64,000 bases of DNA, taken from an uncultured Lachnospiraceae bacterium (GTDB lineage: Bacteria > Bacillota > Clostridia > Lachnospirales > Lachnospiraceae). The notes beneath the pieces are model-generated. The model was given only the letters and a program-made list of their open reading frames with translations. It did no database searches and was not told where the DNA came from. Position numbers and translations under genes: made by a program. Shown here piece after piece: positions 15,838 to 24,942 of this stretch (positions are counted from its first letter, which is position 1; the number at the start of each line of letters is the position of its first letter). The stretch is from contig CAJLRL010000004.1 in NCBI GenBank assembly GCA_905209075.1, positions 1-64,000 of the forward strand, in the 5' to 3' direction.

Positions 15838-16914
15838 ATGAAAAATAGAATTCTTATTGTTGATGACGCATATATTAACAGAGAATTATTGAAAGAAATG
15901 CTAAGTGAAAATTATGAGATACTCGAAGCGGAGAATGGAAAAGAAGCATTAGATATTGTTGAGAACGAAAAGCATATAAATGGAATACTTCTCGACCTTG
16001 TCATGCCGGTAATGGATGGTTTTGAACTTCTTGAGAAATTAAAAAAGACGGATATAATGGACAAAATACCGGTAATGATAATAAGCTCGGAAATGACAGC
16101 ACATAATGAAAACAGATGCTTTAATTATGGAGTATTTGATTTTATAGGAAGACCGTTTAAGCTGCAGATCGTACAGAAACGTGTCGAAAATATGATAAAA
16201 ATATATGACTACAAGAATCATCTGGAAGACAGGGTAAGAGCGCAGACGGAGGTACTGCGCAAAGCAAATGAAAAACTCAAAAAGAGGAATAAGGATATCA
16301 TGGATATGCTTGGCACGATCGTAGAGTTTAGAAACCTTGAGAGCGGGGAACATATTAAACGGGTAAAGGAGTACACAAGGGTTCTTGCTGAATATTTTAG
16401 TGTAAAATATCCGGAATACGATCTTACACGGGACAAGATAAATAATATCGTTGAGGCCAGCGCACTTCATGATCTTGGAAAGATATGCATACCTGACAGA
16501 ATACTATTAAAGCCGGGAAAACTTACAGATGAAGAATTTGCATATATGAAGACACACACCACGAGAGGATGTGAGCTCTTAAATTCTGTAAACATAGACT
16601 GGGATGAGGAGCTTATAAAAACATGCTACGAAATAATCAGGCATCATCATGAAAAATATGATGGAAACGGATATCCCGATGGATTAAAGGGTGATGAGAT
16701 CCCAATATCAGCGCAGCTTGTTTCTCTTGCGGATGTTTATGATGCACTTATAAATGAAAGATGTTATAAAGCGGCGTTCTCAAAAGAAGAAGCATACGAT
16801 ATGATAATAAACGGAAAATGCGGACAATTTTCACCGAAGCTTTTAGAAGCATTTGAGCATGTAAGAGAACAGTTCGAGAATTTTGATGAGAAAAAGACAG
16901 AGGGTAACTATTAA
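15838..16914 (+). CDS. response regulator with HD-GYP domain (probable c-di-GMP phosphodiesterase)
   Basis: The 358-residue protein has an N-terminal receiver (R-I-L-I-V-D-D; phospho-acceptor in G-I-L-L-D-L-V-M-P-V-M-D-G near 53; S near 83; P-F near 105). A coiled coil spans about 120-155, and the HD-GYP domain about 160-350. The latter has A-L-H-D-L-G-K-I-C-I-P, G-C-E-L-L and H-H-E-K-Y-D-G-N-G-Y-P-D-G-L, so both HD and GYP motifs are intact. Known members hydrolyse cyclic di-GMP. Phosphorylation by the neighbouring relay probably sets its activity; an effect on motility is inference. Confidence 0.88.
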   Translation: MKNRILIVDDAYINRELLKEMLSENYEILEAENGKEALDIVENEKHINGILLDLVMPVMDGFELLEKLKKTDIMDKIPVMIISSEMTAHNENRCFNYGVFDFIGRPFKLQIVQKRVENMIKIYDYKNHLEDRVRAQTEVLRKANEKLKKRNKDIMDMLGTIVEFRNLESGEHIKRVKEYTRVLAEYFSVKYPEYDLTRDKINNIVEASALHDLGKICIPDRILLKPGKLTDEEFAYMKTHTTRGCELLNSVNIDWDEELIKTCYEIIRHHHEKYDGNGYPDGLKGDEIPISAQLVSLADVYDALINERCYKAAFSKEEAYDMIINGKCGQFSPKLLEAFEHVREQFENFDEKKTEGNY

Positions 16915-16935
16915 TAGTTATCCGGATATAAAAGG

Positions 16936-19900
16936 ATGAAAGACACTATGGAAAATAAAGATACAGTAGGTGCCATTTCAGGCTACTACGATGATAAATT
17001 AAGCATAGCAGAGGTCAGTGAGAGCTTCCTGAATAACCTTGGATTTAGATATGATGAGTTCATGCAGGTTACAGGAGGCTCTTTTAGAAAGATTTTCTGC
17101 GGAGATAATCAGACATTTTTAGAGCCGGAACGCTTTCCTCTGATAAAGGGGACCGGAGAGGGACAGATGCTGACAAAGGAGGGAGTAGCTCTTTATGTCC
17201 GCATGGAAAAGCAGGACACACAGGATGAATCCGGCAGGAGGATGTGGGTTATAACAGCAGAAATAGACCAGATCCAGCAAAGCTTAAAGATTGTAAACAA
17301 TGTGATACAATCCGGCATGTGGTATATAGATTGTGATGAAAAAGGCCAGATGTATGAAGTATTCTGGAGTCATGAATTCAGGAAGATGCTTGGATATAAT
17401 GATGTTTTAGATTTTCCAAATACACTCGAGTCATGGTCGGATCTTCTTCATCCGGAGGATAAAGAAAGAAGCATTGATTTTTTGAAAAATGTTATAGCTG
17501 ACAGGACAAATAAGAAAAAATACAATATAGAGTACAGACTTAAGACGAAAAATAATGGATACCAGTGGTTCAGGGTCAGTGCCGACACAAGCCGCAGGGC
17601 AGATGGTACTGCAAAAAGGATGGTAGGTATCTTTATCAATATCGAAAAAGAAAAGAAAGCAAAGCACAGGATACAGAGAGGAATTGCTTTTCACAATGCA
17701 TACACTGAATCTAACCTTTGTGAATATTATGTCAATCTGGATGAAAATACTTTTGAATCCCTTAAAGAAACAGATCCCCTCTTCGGAATGCTCGAAAATA
17801 ACAGAATGTGGGATGAACTGACACATGAATATATAGAGCATTTTGTATATGAGGAGGATAAAGATGCTGTTGAGGGAATATATGATCGTAATTATATCCT
17901 CAGAAAATTTAAGGAAGGCAAAAATGAACTCAGTCTGGTGAGCCGGATATTAAAAGATGGCAGAATACGCTGGGTAAGGAATATGATAATACCGGATGCG
18001 ACTGAAGAAAACAGATGCCGGTATGCAATGATATTTGTCAGAGATATCACCGAAGCAAAAAAGGAAGAGGAAGACCTAAAAGCGCTTAATCAGGAAAATG
18101 CTGCAAGAGCTAAACTTATAGAGGGAATAGTAAAGCTTGTTGATACATTTGCGATTTTTGAATTTGACAGGGATCATTACGAATTTTTCAACTTTGATCA
18201 TAATAGAAACTATGAGTCATCCGGAAAATACAGTGATTTTATGGTAAAAATCTCTGATACATATAAGGCCGTTGCGGATGTTGAATCAATGAAACATTAT
18301 ATAGCGCCTGAAAATATAAGAAAAAAAATAAAGACTGAGAATGATATATATCAGTTCGAGTATTGTAATCTTGATGAATCCGTGTATAAGACTGCTTCGT
18401 TTATCCCGTTAGAATGGGATGGAAACGTGCTCACAAAGGTATTAGCGATCTCACAGAATATTACTGAGGCAAAAACTCTAGAAAAAGACTCGCGCAGGGC
18501 ATTGAAGGAAGCATACGAGTCCGCAAACCGTGCGAATGAGGCAAAGACTGAATTTTTGACAAATATGTCACATGATATAAGGACTCCGATGAATGCGATC
18601 ATTGGAATGACTGCGATCGCCTGTGCAAATATAGACAATAAGGAAAGAGTAATATCCTGCCTGTCTAAAATCACTCAGTCAAGCCGCCATCTGCTGGGGC
18701 TTATAAATGAAGTACTGGATATGGCAAGGATAGAAAGCCGCAGGGTAGCTCTTACAGAAGAAGAATTCAATCTGCCGGGGCTTATAGATGATGTATATTC
18801 CGTGATAAAGCCGGGGATAGCAGAACGTCACCACAAGTTTGACATGGAAGTAATGGATGTTGTGCATGAGTCAGTATGTGGTGACAGCTTGCGAATACAG
18901 CAGATTCTGATAAATATATTGACAAATGCTATTAAATACACGCCGGATAATGGAATTATATCATTTAGTCTGAAGGAAAAGATTACAAACCATAAAGGTA
19001 TGGGCTGCTATGAATTCGTTGTTTGTGACAATGGAATGGGAATGAGTCCTGAATTTCAGAAAGTTATGTTTGAACCGTTTACGAGGGCTGATGACAAGAG
19101 GACAACAAAGATACAGGGAACCGGACTTGGAATGTCAATAACTAAAAACATAATCGATATGATGAATGGACATATTGACGTACAAAGTGAGCTTGGAAAG
19201 GGAAGTAAATTTACTGTCACGATATGTTTAAGGCTGCAGGATCAGGAGGATGACAGGCTGGCTGAGCTTGTAAATCTTCCGGTCCTTGTAGTAGATGATG
19301 ATAAAATTTCAGGGGATAACGCAGTTACGATACTTGAGGATATCGGCTTAAAAGGAGAGTGGGTTTCATCTGGTGAGGAAGCGGTGGAAAAAACGCTAAA
19401 GAGGCATGAGAATAGTGATGATTATTTCGCTATAATAATAGACTGGAAAATGCCGGGAATCGATGGCGTGGAGACGGCGCGGAAAATCCGGAAGATAGCA
19501 GGAAAAAATGTTACTATAATTATTCTGTCTGCATATGATTATACAGAGATAGAGGAAGCTGCGAGAGATGCCGGGGTAGATGGTTTTATCACAAAACCGC
19601 TTTTTAGATCAAGACTGGCAGCCAAGCTAAGAGAACTTATATCGGATGAGCCGGGAAGAAAAGATCAGAATCAGCTGCAGGATATTTCAAAGTGTGACTA
19701 TTCAGGAAAGAAAGTCCTGCTTGTCGAGGATAATGAACTAAATAGTGAGATAGCGAAAGAGATAATTTCAATGACCGGGGCACAGGTAGAAACTGCTGAA
19801 AATGGAAAAATGGCTGTCGATCATATGCTTAGCAGACCTGCAGGATATTATGACATGATATTTATGGATATACAGATGCCTGTTATGAACGGATATGAGG

Positions 19901-20088
19901 CAACAAAAGCAATCAGGTCGATAGATGACGGCAGAGGATGTAATATTCCGATAATTGCAATGACGGCAAATGCATTCGCAGAAGATATCATCAAGGCAAA
20001 AAAAGCGGGCATGAATGAACATATGGCAAAGCCGATAGATATAAATAAGCTTTACGAGGTGCTGAGACACTGGCTTGTTAACGATTAA
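16936..20088 (+). CDS. PAS-containing hybrid sensor histidine kinase with two receivers
   Basis: The 1050-residue protein has no obvious membrane segment. It has several PAS-like modules (about residues 12-110, 113-240 with W-x-x-L-L-H-P-E-D, 250-375, and a divergent one at 395-515). HisKA follows with N-M-S-H-D-I-R-T-P (His near 546), then HATPase with N-A-I-K-Y-T-P and G-T-G-L-G-M-S. REC1 has D near 836 in I-I-D-W-K-M-P-G, and REC2 has D near 977 in I-F-M-D-I-Q-M-P. It likely feeds the Hpt and HD-GYP proteins encoded upstream. The signal is unknown, probably cytoplasmic. A second ATG at 16948 is an alternative start. Confidence 0.9.
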   Translation: MKDTMENKDTVGAISGYYDDKLSIAEVSESFLNNLGFRYDEFMQVTGGSFRKIFCGDNQTFLEPERFPLIKGTGEGQMLTKEGVALYVRMEKQDTQDESGRRMWVITAEIDQIQQSLKIVNNVIQSGMWYIDCDEKGQMYEVFWSHEFRKMLGYNDVLDFPNTLESWSDLLHPEDKERSIDFLKNVIADRTNKKKYNIEYRLKTKNNGYQWFRVSADTSRRADGTAKRMVGIFINIEKEKKAKHRIQRGIAFHNAYTESNLCEYYVNLDENTFESLKETDPLFGMLENNRMWDELTHEYIEHFVYEEDKDAVEGIYDRNYILRKFKEGKNELSLVSRILKDGRIRWVRNMIIPDATEENRCRYAMIFVRDITEAKKEEEDLKALNQENAARAKLIEGIVKLVDTFAIFEFDRDHYEFFNFDHNRNYESSGKYSDFMVKISDTYKAVADVESMKHYIAPENIRKKIKTENDIYQFEYCNLDESVYKTASFIPLEWDGNVLTKVLAISQNITEAKTLEKDSRRALKEAYESANRANEAKTEFLTNMSHDIRTPMNAIIGMTAIACANIDNKERVISCLSKITQSSRHLLGLINEVLDMARIESRRVALTEEEFNLPGLIDDVYSVIKPGIAERHHKFDMEVMDVVHESVCGDSLRIQQILINILTNAIKYTPDNGIISFSLKEKITNHKGMGCYEFVVCDNGMGMSPEFQKVMFEPFTRADDKRTTKIQGTGLGMSITKNIIDMMNGHIDVQSELGKGSKFTVTICLRLQDQEDDRLAELVNLPVLVVDDDKISGDNAVTILEDIGLKGEWVSSGEEAVEKTLKRHENSDDYFAIIIDWKMPGIDGVETARKIRKIAGKNVTIIILSAYDYTEIEEAARDAGVDGFITKPLFRSRLAAKLRELISDEPGRKDQNQLQDISKCDYSGKKVLLVEDNELNSEIAKEIISMTGAQVETAENGKMAVDHMLSRPAGYYDMIFMDIQMPVMNGYEATKAIRSIDDGRGCNIPIIAMTANAFAEDIIKAKKAGMNEHMAKPIDINKLYEVLRHWLVND

Positions 20089-20156
20089 TGGATAATAATG
20101 CGCAAAAAAGTGCATGATTTTCTGTAAAAAAACCTTACCAAAGGCGTCGGTGAGTC

Positions 20157-20185
20157 TTGAATTAAAAAAAATTTAATAGTATAAT
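20157..20185 (+). promoter_or_regulatory. sigma-A promoter of pgi
   Basis: TTGAAT (20157-20162), a 17-base spacer and a perfect TATAAT (20180-20185). The start codon lies 48 bases downstream. Confidence 0.75.
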
Positions 20186-20232
20186 TTACTCGATTAAATA
20201 AGAATGATATGAGACATTAAGGAGGAATCACA

Positions 20233-21813
20233 ATGATTACCTGGAACAACTTAGATACCCTTGAGTCTTTCAAGGAACTTTCAAAAGTAGAACGTGTAGA
20301 CATCAAAGAGGCAATGTCAGGAGAGAACGGAGCAAAGCGTGCAAAAGAGTACAGCGTTCCTATGGCAGAGGGATTTGCCTATAATTTTGCTGCAAAGCAG
20401 GTTGATGATGATGTGCTTAAAGCCCTTGCTAAATTAGCAGAGGAGGCACAGCTTACAGAAAAATTCGAAGCACTTTATAATGGTGCTGTGATCAATACAG
20501 GTGAGAATCGTCTTGTACTTCATCATCTCACACGAGGCCAGCTCGGGGAGACAGTTATGGCTGATGGTGTTGATAAACGTAAATTCTATGTAGAGCAGCA
20601 GCAGAGGATAGCTGATTTTGCCAATAAAGTACACTCAGGTGAAATCACAAATGCCGCAGGTGAGAAGTTTACTACAGTTGTTCAGATCGGTATCGGCGGA
20701 AGTGACCTTGGTCCACGTGCTATGTACCTTGCACTTGAAAACTGGGCAAAGAAAAATAATACATTCAAGATGGAGGCTAAATTCATCAGCAATGTAGATC
20801 CGGATGATGCAGCATCAGTACTTAACAGTGTTGATGTAGCCCATTCAATATTTATTCTTGTTTCTAAGTCAGGTACTACACTTGAGACACTTACAAACGA
20901 GTCATTTGTAAAAGATGCATTAAAGAATGCCGGACTTGATGCTTCACATCATATGATCGCAGTTACAAGTGAGACATCACCACTTGCAAAGAGCGATGAT
21001 TATCTTGCTGCATTCTTTATGGATGATTATATCGGAGGACGTTATTCTTCATCATCTGCAGTAGGTGGAGCAGTACTTTCACTTGCATTCGGACCGGAAG
21101 TATTTGCACAGTTTCTGGATGGCGCAGCAGCAGAAGATAAGCTTTCAAAAAATAAGAACATATTAGAAAACCCTGAGATGCTCGATGCTCTTATAGGTGT
21201 ATATGAGAGAAATGTACTTGGATATCCAAGCACGACAGTACTTCCATATTCACAGGCACTCAGCCGTTTTCCGGCACACTTACAGCAGGCAGATATGGAG
21301 TCAAACGGAAAATGTGTAAACCGTTTTGGAGAGAGGGTAAGCTATCCGACAGGATCTGTTATTTTTGGTGAGCCTGGAACAAACGGACAGCATTCATTCT
21401 ATCAGCTCCTTCATCAGGGAACAGATATCGTGCCACTCCAGTTCATCGGATTTAAGAAGAACCAGCTTGATACAGATGTAGTCATTCAGGATAGTACAAG
21501 CCAGCAGAAGCTTTGCGCAAATGTGGCAGCACAGATAGTAGCATTTGCATGTGGAAAAGAAGACGAGAACAAAAATAAAAACTTTGAAGGCGGTCGTCCA
21601 TCAAGTATAATAATCGGAGATCAGGTCAATCCTGCATCACTTGGAGCACTTCTTGCACACTTCGAGAATAAGATCATGTTCCAGGGCTTCTTATGGAATT
21701 TAAACAGCTTCGATCAGGAAGGTGTCCAGCTTGGAAAAGTACTTGCAAAGAAAGTACTTGCACATGAAACTGATGGAGCACTTAAGGTATACAGTGATCT
21801 TTTAAATATCTAA
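20233..21813 (+). CDS. pgi: glucose-6-phosphate isomerase
   Basis: The 526-residue enzyme interconverts glucose 6-phosphate and fructose 6-phosphate in glycolysis. Diagnostic segments are Q-I-G-I-G-G-S-D-L-G-P near 152, V-S-K-S-G-T-T-L-E-T near 211 (SIS-type phosphate loop), D-Y-I-G-G-R-Y-S-S-S-S near 267, G-E-P-G-T-N-G-Q-H-S-F near 377 and a catalytic Lys region near the C-terminus. AAGGAGGAATCACA precedes the ATG. It is a single gene with a strong promoter and codon use typical of high expression. Confidence 0.97.
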   Translation: MITWNNLDTLESFKELSKVERVDIKEAMSGENGAKRAKEYSVPMAEGFAYNFAAKQVDDDVLKALAKLAEEAQLTEKFEALYNGAVINTGENRLVLHHLTRGQLGETVMADGVDKRKFYVEQQQRIADFANKVHSGEITNAAGEKFTTVVQIGIGGSDLGPRAMYLALENWAKKNNTFKMEAKFISNVDPDDAASVLNSVDVAHSIFILVSKSGTTLETLTNESFVKDALKNAGLDASHHMIAVTSETSPLAKSDDYLAAFFMDDYIGGRYSSSSAVGGAVLSLAFGPEVFAQFLDGAAAEDKLSKNKNILENPEMLDALIGVYERNVLGYPSTTVLPYSQALSRFPAHLQQADMESNGKCVNRFGERVSYPTGSVIFGEPGTNGQHSFYQLLHQGTDIVPLQFIGFKKNQLDTDVVIQDSTSQQKLCANVAAQIVAFACGKEDENKNKNFEGGRPSSIIIGDQVNPASLGALLAHFENKIMFQGFLWNLNSFDQEGVQLGKVLAKKVLAHETDGALKVYSDLLNI

Positions 21814-21883
21814 ATACCGGGATCACATATTAGCAAAGTATTCAAAAGAATTTTGTTGTTTCAGCCCGTCCGGGCTTTAAATG

Positions 21884-21938
21884 GGACTATAGATTTTACT
21901 GTTTCTGAGAATAAAACAGTAGATCTGTAGTCCTTTTT
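21884..21938 (+). terminator. long terminator/attenuator hairpin before MATE gene
   Basis: GGACTATAGATTTTACTGTTT pairs, with one short bulge, with AAACAGTAGATCTGTAGTCC and runs into TTTTTG. It ends only five bases before the MATE ribosome site GGGAGG, so it either ends pgi transcripts or regulates entry into the MATE gene. A smaller GCCCG/CGGGC hairpin precedes it (21864-21875). Confidence 0.75.
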
Positions 21939-21954
21939 GTGTGGGAGGAAAAAT

Positions 21955-23289
21955 ATGGACCAGACATTTATGAAAGAAAAAAAGATACTGCCACTTGTTT
22001 TATCAATGTCACTGCCGATGGTTTTGTCAATGCTTGTGAACTCATTGTTTAATATTGTAGACAGCTTCTTCGTTGCCAAAGTAAGTGAGGATGCAATGAC
22101 AGCACTTTCTCTTGTATACCCGGTACAGCTTGTTCTTACAGCTGTGTCTGTAGGATTTGGTGTCGGAGTAAATGTGCTTATAGCATATCTGCTCGGAGCA
22201 AAGGAGAAAAAAAGAGCAGACCATGCAGCTTCCTGTGGAGTGCTGCTTGGGCTGGTGCACGGAATGATGATCATAATTGTGTGTCGTATAGGAATGAAAT
22301 CTTTCCTAGGACTGTTTACGAAAAACAGCGATGTTGTCGGACTTGGGATGAAATATGCCAATATCGCTTTTCTCTTTTCGGCTATAGTTACAGTTGGTAT
22401 CACTTATGAAAAGATATTTCAGGCTGTCGGAAGAATGAAAGAAACTATGGTAAGCATGCTTGTGGGATTCATATCAAACATCATACTTGATCCCCTTATG
22501 ATATTTGGAATAGGACCATTTCCAAAAATGGGGATAGAAGGAGCGGCACTTGCGACAGGAATAGGGCAGACGCTTACACTTTTAAGCTATATCATATACT
22601 ATTTTGTAAAACCGCTTCCGGTAAAAATAAATATAGAAAACATATGCTGTGAGGGTGATCTTGTAAAAAGGATGTATTCAGTCGGAATTCCTGCAACGCT
22701 TAACATGGCGCTGTCTTCAGTACTTCTTGCCATAATAAATGCGATCCTTTCCGTTTATGGTGATGCATGTGTTCTTGTGTTCGGAGCATATTATAAGCTG
22801 CAATCATTTATCTATCTTCCATCCGGCGGTGTGATACAGGGAATACGTCCGATAATAGGTTATAATCATGGAGCCGGAGAAAAGAAAAGGGTAAGGAGCA
22901 TATTTATAACAGCGCTTGTGATGACGCTGGTGATAATGGTAGTTGGAATGCTGTTGTGCCTTATCGCACCGGGATGGCTCATGAGCCTGTTCACATCTAA
23001 TGGGGATACGATAAAAACAGGAATAACAGCGCTCAGGATCATAAGCCTTGGATTTGTAGTGTCAGCTGTTTCCGTGACATGCAGCGGTGCACTGGAAGGA
23101 TTAGGAAAAGGTGTTCCATCATTATGGATATCACTCATGCGGTATATAATTGTCATAATACCAATGGCATTTATATTAAGCCGTGCAATGTCATCACAGA
23201 TAGGTGTATGGATTGCATTTCCGGTAACAGAATTTATCGCAGCGGTAGTGTCGGCGGTCATTTACAGAAGGCAGGTAAAAAAATTTTAA
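21955..23289 (+). CDS. MATE-family efflux transporter
   Basis: The 444-residue protein has about twelve membrane helices in two repeats: M-D-Q-T-F-M-K-E-K-K-I-L-P-L-V-L at the start, S-L-F-N-I-V-D-S-F-F-V-A near 26, and the second half beginning near 230 (M-Y-S-V-G-I-P-A-T-L-N-M-A). It is of the NorM/VmrA-like type. The ATG at 21955 is chosen because GGGAGGAAAAAT is right upstream; an in-frame ATG at 21937 lies in the terminator T-run. It probably exports drugs or metabolites, and its leader suggests inducible expression. Confidence 0.9.
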   Translation: MDQTFMKEKKILPLVLSMSLPMVLSMLVNSLFNIVDSFFVAKVSEDAMTALSLVYPVQLVLTAVSVGFGVGVNVLIAYLLGAKEKKRADHAASCGVLLGLVHGMMIIIVCRIGMKSFLGLFTKNSDVVGLGMKYANIAFLFSAIVTVGITYEKIFQAVGRMKETMVSMLVGFISNIILDPLMIFGIGPFPKMGIEGAALATGIGQTLTLLSYIIYYFVKPLPVKINIENICCEGDLVKRMYSVGIPATLNMALSSVLLAIINAILSVYGDACVLVFGAYYKLQSFIYLPSGGVIQGIRPIIGYNHGAGEKKRVRSIFITALVMTLVIMVVGMLLCLIAPGWLMSLFTSNGDTIKTGITALRIISLGFVVSAVSVTCSGALEGLGKGVPSLWISLMRYIIVIIPMAFILSRAMSSQIGVWIAFPVTEFIAAVVSAVIYRRQVKKF

Positions 23290-23367
23290 GCTGAGTTACT
23301 GTTCATACCTAACAGTGCGACCAGTAACTAAGCTGATGCATATTTATGGAAACATAGAGAAATATTA

Positions 23368-23396
23368 TTGAGATTTTATATTAATGCATATATAAT
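23368..23396 (+). promoter_or_regulatory. promoter of the hydrogenase-maturation operon
   Basis: TTGAGA (23368-23373), a 17-base spacer and TATAAT (23391-23396). Transcription should start near 23403, giving a leader of about 184 nt before the first start codon. Confidence 0.7.
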
Positions 23397-23402
23397 ATAA
23401 GC

Positions 23403-23586
23403 ACTTTGCGGCGAGCCTTGATATTTATATCAAGCCTTATCGTTTAGTAAAATCATATTAGAACTAACACCAAAATCATTATTGAGGTGGAAGACGGCAT
23501 ATATTACACAAAAATACTATAACTTACTGTCTTGTAAGTTTTATAAGGATAGCTGTATCTTCCGCCGGGAAGGTACAGCTTTTTTT
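23403..23586 (+). ncRNA. candidate terminator/antiterminator leader of the hyd operon
   Basis: A perfect hairpin CTTGATA/TATCAAG lies at 23417-23434, a hairpin AACTTAC/GTAAGTT at 23521-23540, and a 13-bp terminator stem at 23551-23580 followed by TTTTTT. GGTGGAAGA at 23486-23494 can pair with TCTTCCGCC at 23558-23566 (nine pairs, one G-U), which would break the terminator's left arm. The GGAAGG that could serve as ribosome site for the first gene is inside the terminator's right arm. The ligand or trigger is unknown, and I do not recognise a named riboswitch class. Confidence 0.65.
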
Positions 23587-23841
23587 ATGGAAACAAGAAT
23601 AGCACTTATAGGAATAATAGTTGAAGATCCCCAGTCAGTAGAGCAGCTTAATCATTTGCTGCACGAATATGGGAAATACATAATTGGACGCATGGGGATC
23701 CCATATGAGAAAAAAGGAGTAAATATCATAAGTGTAGCAATTGATGCGCCACAGGATGTGATAAATACTCTGTCAGGAAAAATCGGACGTCTTAAGGGAA
23801 TAGGCGCAAAAACAGTCTACTCGAATATCAAAGGAGAATAA
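23587..23841 (+). CDS. TM1266-type iron-only hydrogenase system regulator
   Basis: From ATG 23587 the product has 84 residues: M-E-T-R-I-A-L-I-G-I-I-V-E-D, then Y-I-I-G-R-M-G-I-P-Y and I-G-R-L-K-G-I-G-A-K-T. This is the small ferredoxin-like, NikR-C-like regulator found beside hydE/hydF/hydG in clostridia and Thermotoga (TM1266 family). It lacks a DNA-binding domain, so it probably acts by binding a ligand or protein. The longer frame from 23482 would translate through the terminator hairpin and is rejected. It is eight bases upstream of hydE. Confidence 0.85.
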   Translation: METRIALIGIIVEDPQSVEQLNHLLHEYGKYIIGRMGIPYEKKGVNIISVAIDAPQDVINTLSGKIGRLKGIGAKTVYSNIKGE

Positions 23842-23849
23842 ACCTGCCT

Positions 23850-24896
23850 ATGAAAGATATAAAAGCGATTGTCGATGATATATCGAAACGTCAGGACATC
23901 GGACTCCAGGAGCTGCAGGCAATTCTTCAATCAGAAGATATTGATGGGATAAAATATCTTAGAGATAAGGCGGCAGAAAAATCTAAAAGCATATATGGCA
24001 ATAAAGTATTTATCCGCGGTCTTATAGAATTTACAAATTATTGTAAAAATGATTGTTATTACTGTGGAATACGCCATGGAAATCATAATGCACAGAGGTA
24101 CCGTCTGAGTGACGAACAGATATTTGAGTGCTGTGACACGGGATATGAGCTGGGTTTCCGCACGTTTGTGCTTCAGGGCGGTGAAGATCCATATTACACG
24201 GACGACAAAGTCTGTCTTATAGTAAATGAGATAAAAACAAGACATCCTGATTGTGCGGTAACGCTGTCGATAGGGGAAAAAACAAAAGAAAGCTATCAGA
24301 AATTTTTTGATGCAGGGGCAGACAGATATCTGCTCCGCCATGAAACCGCAGATGAAGGACATTACAGAAAACTCCATCCGGTTGAGATGTCACTGGAAAA
24401 TAGAAAACAGTGTCTTAGGGACTTGAAGGATATAGGATATCAGGTTGGATGTGGGTTTATGGTAGGTTCACCCGGACAGACAACAGAGACACTTTACGAA
24501 GATCTCAGATTTATAAAAGATCTGCAGCCACATATGACAGGTATAGGACCATTTATTTCGCAGAAAGACACTCCATTTGCAAACGAGCCATCGGGAACAA
24601 TGGAGATGACACTCCGGCTGCTTTCCATAATAAGGCTTATCCATCCGCATGTACTTCTGCCGGCGACGACGGCGCTTGGCACGATACATCCGCAGGGAAG
24701 AGAAATGGGAATACTTTCAGGTGCAAATGTTGTCATGCCAAATCTGTCACCCGTGGATGTCAGGGATAAATATAAATTATATGACAACAAAATATGCACC
24801 GGTGATGAGGCGGCAGAGTGCAGGCACTGTATGTCAAACCGCATGAAGAGCATAGGATATGAGGTTGTTGTATCACGCGGGGATTTTGTTATGTGA
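23850..24896 (+). CDS. hydE: [FeFe]-hydrogenase maturase HydE
   Basis: The 348-residue radical SAM protein has C-K-N-D-C-Y-Y-C-G-I near residues 63-72 (4Fe-4S/SAM site) and L-Q-G-G-E-D-P near 110. It ends with a BATS-type region that carries extra cysteines (C-T-G-D-E-A-A-E-C-R-H-C near 315-326). HydE processes the Fe(CO)2(CN)cysteine synthon from HydG toward the dithiolate-bridged 2Fe subcluster. It is linked to the TM1266 gene and hydG in one operon. Confidence 0.95.
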   Translation: MKDIKAIVDDISKRQDIGLQELQAILQSEDIDGIKYLRDKAAEKSKSIYGNKVFIRGLIEFTNYCKNDCYYCGIRHGNHNAQRYRLSDEQIFECCDTGYELGFRTFVLQGGEDPYYTDDKVCLIVNEIKTRHPDCAVTLSIGEKTKESYQKFFDAGADRYLLRHETADEGHYRKLHPVEMSLENRKQCLRDLKDIGYQVGCGFMVGSPGQTTETLYEDLRFIKDLQPHMTGIGPFISQKDTPFANEPSGTMEMTLRLLSIIRLIHPHVLLPATTALGTIHPQGREMGILSGANVVMPNLSPVDVRDKYKLYDNKICTGDEAAECRHCMSNRMKSIGYEVVVSRGDFVM

Positions 24897-24942
24897 CGGA
24901 ATACAGCTTAAAATATATACACTATTAAAAGGAGATAAAAAT

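Noticed and set aside
20130..20156. AAAGGCGTC before pgi as a third copy of the amine-oxidase leader hairpin
   Set aside because: Only nine bases match, the strand and folding differ, and there is no T-run or palindrome.
23482..23586. N-terminal extension of the TM1266 protein
   Set aside because: It would be translated through the terminator hairpin and has no similarity to the family.
24859..24942. HydG start inside hydE
   Set aside because: No ribosome site there; AAAAGGAGATAAAAAT precedes ATG 24943 and gives the normal HydG length.
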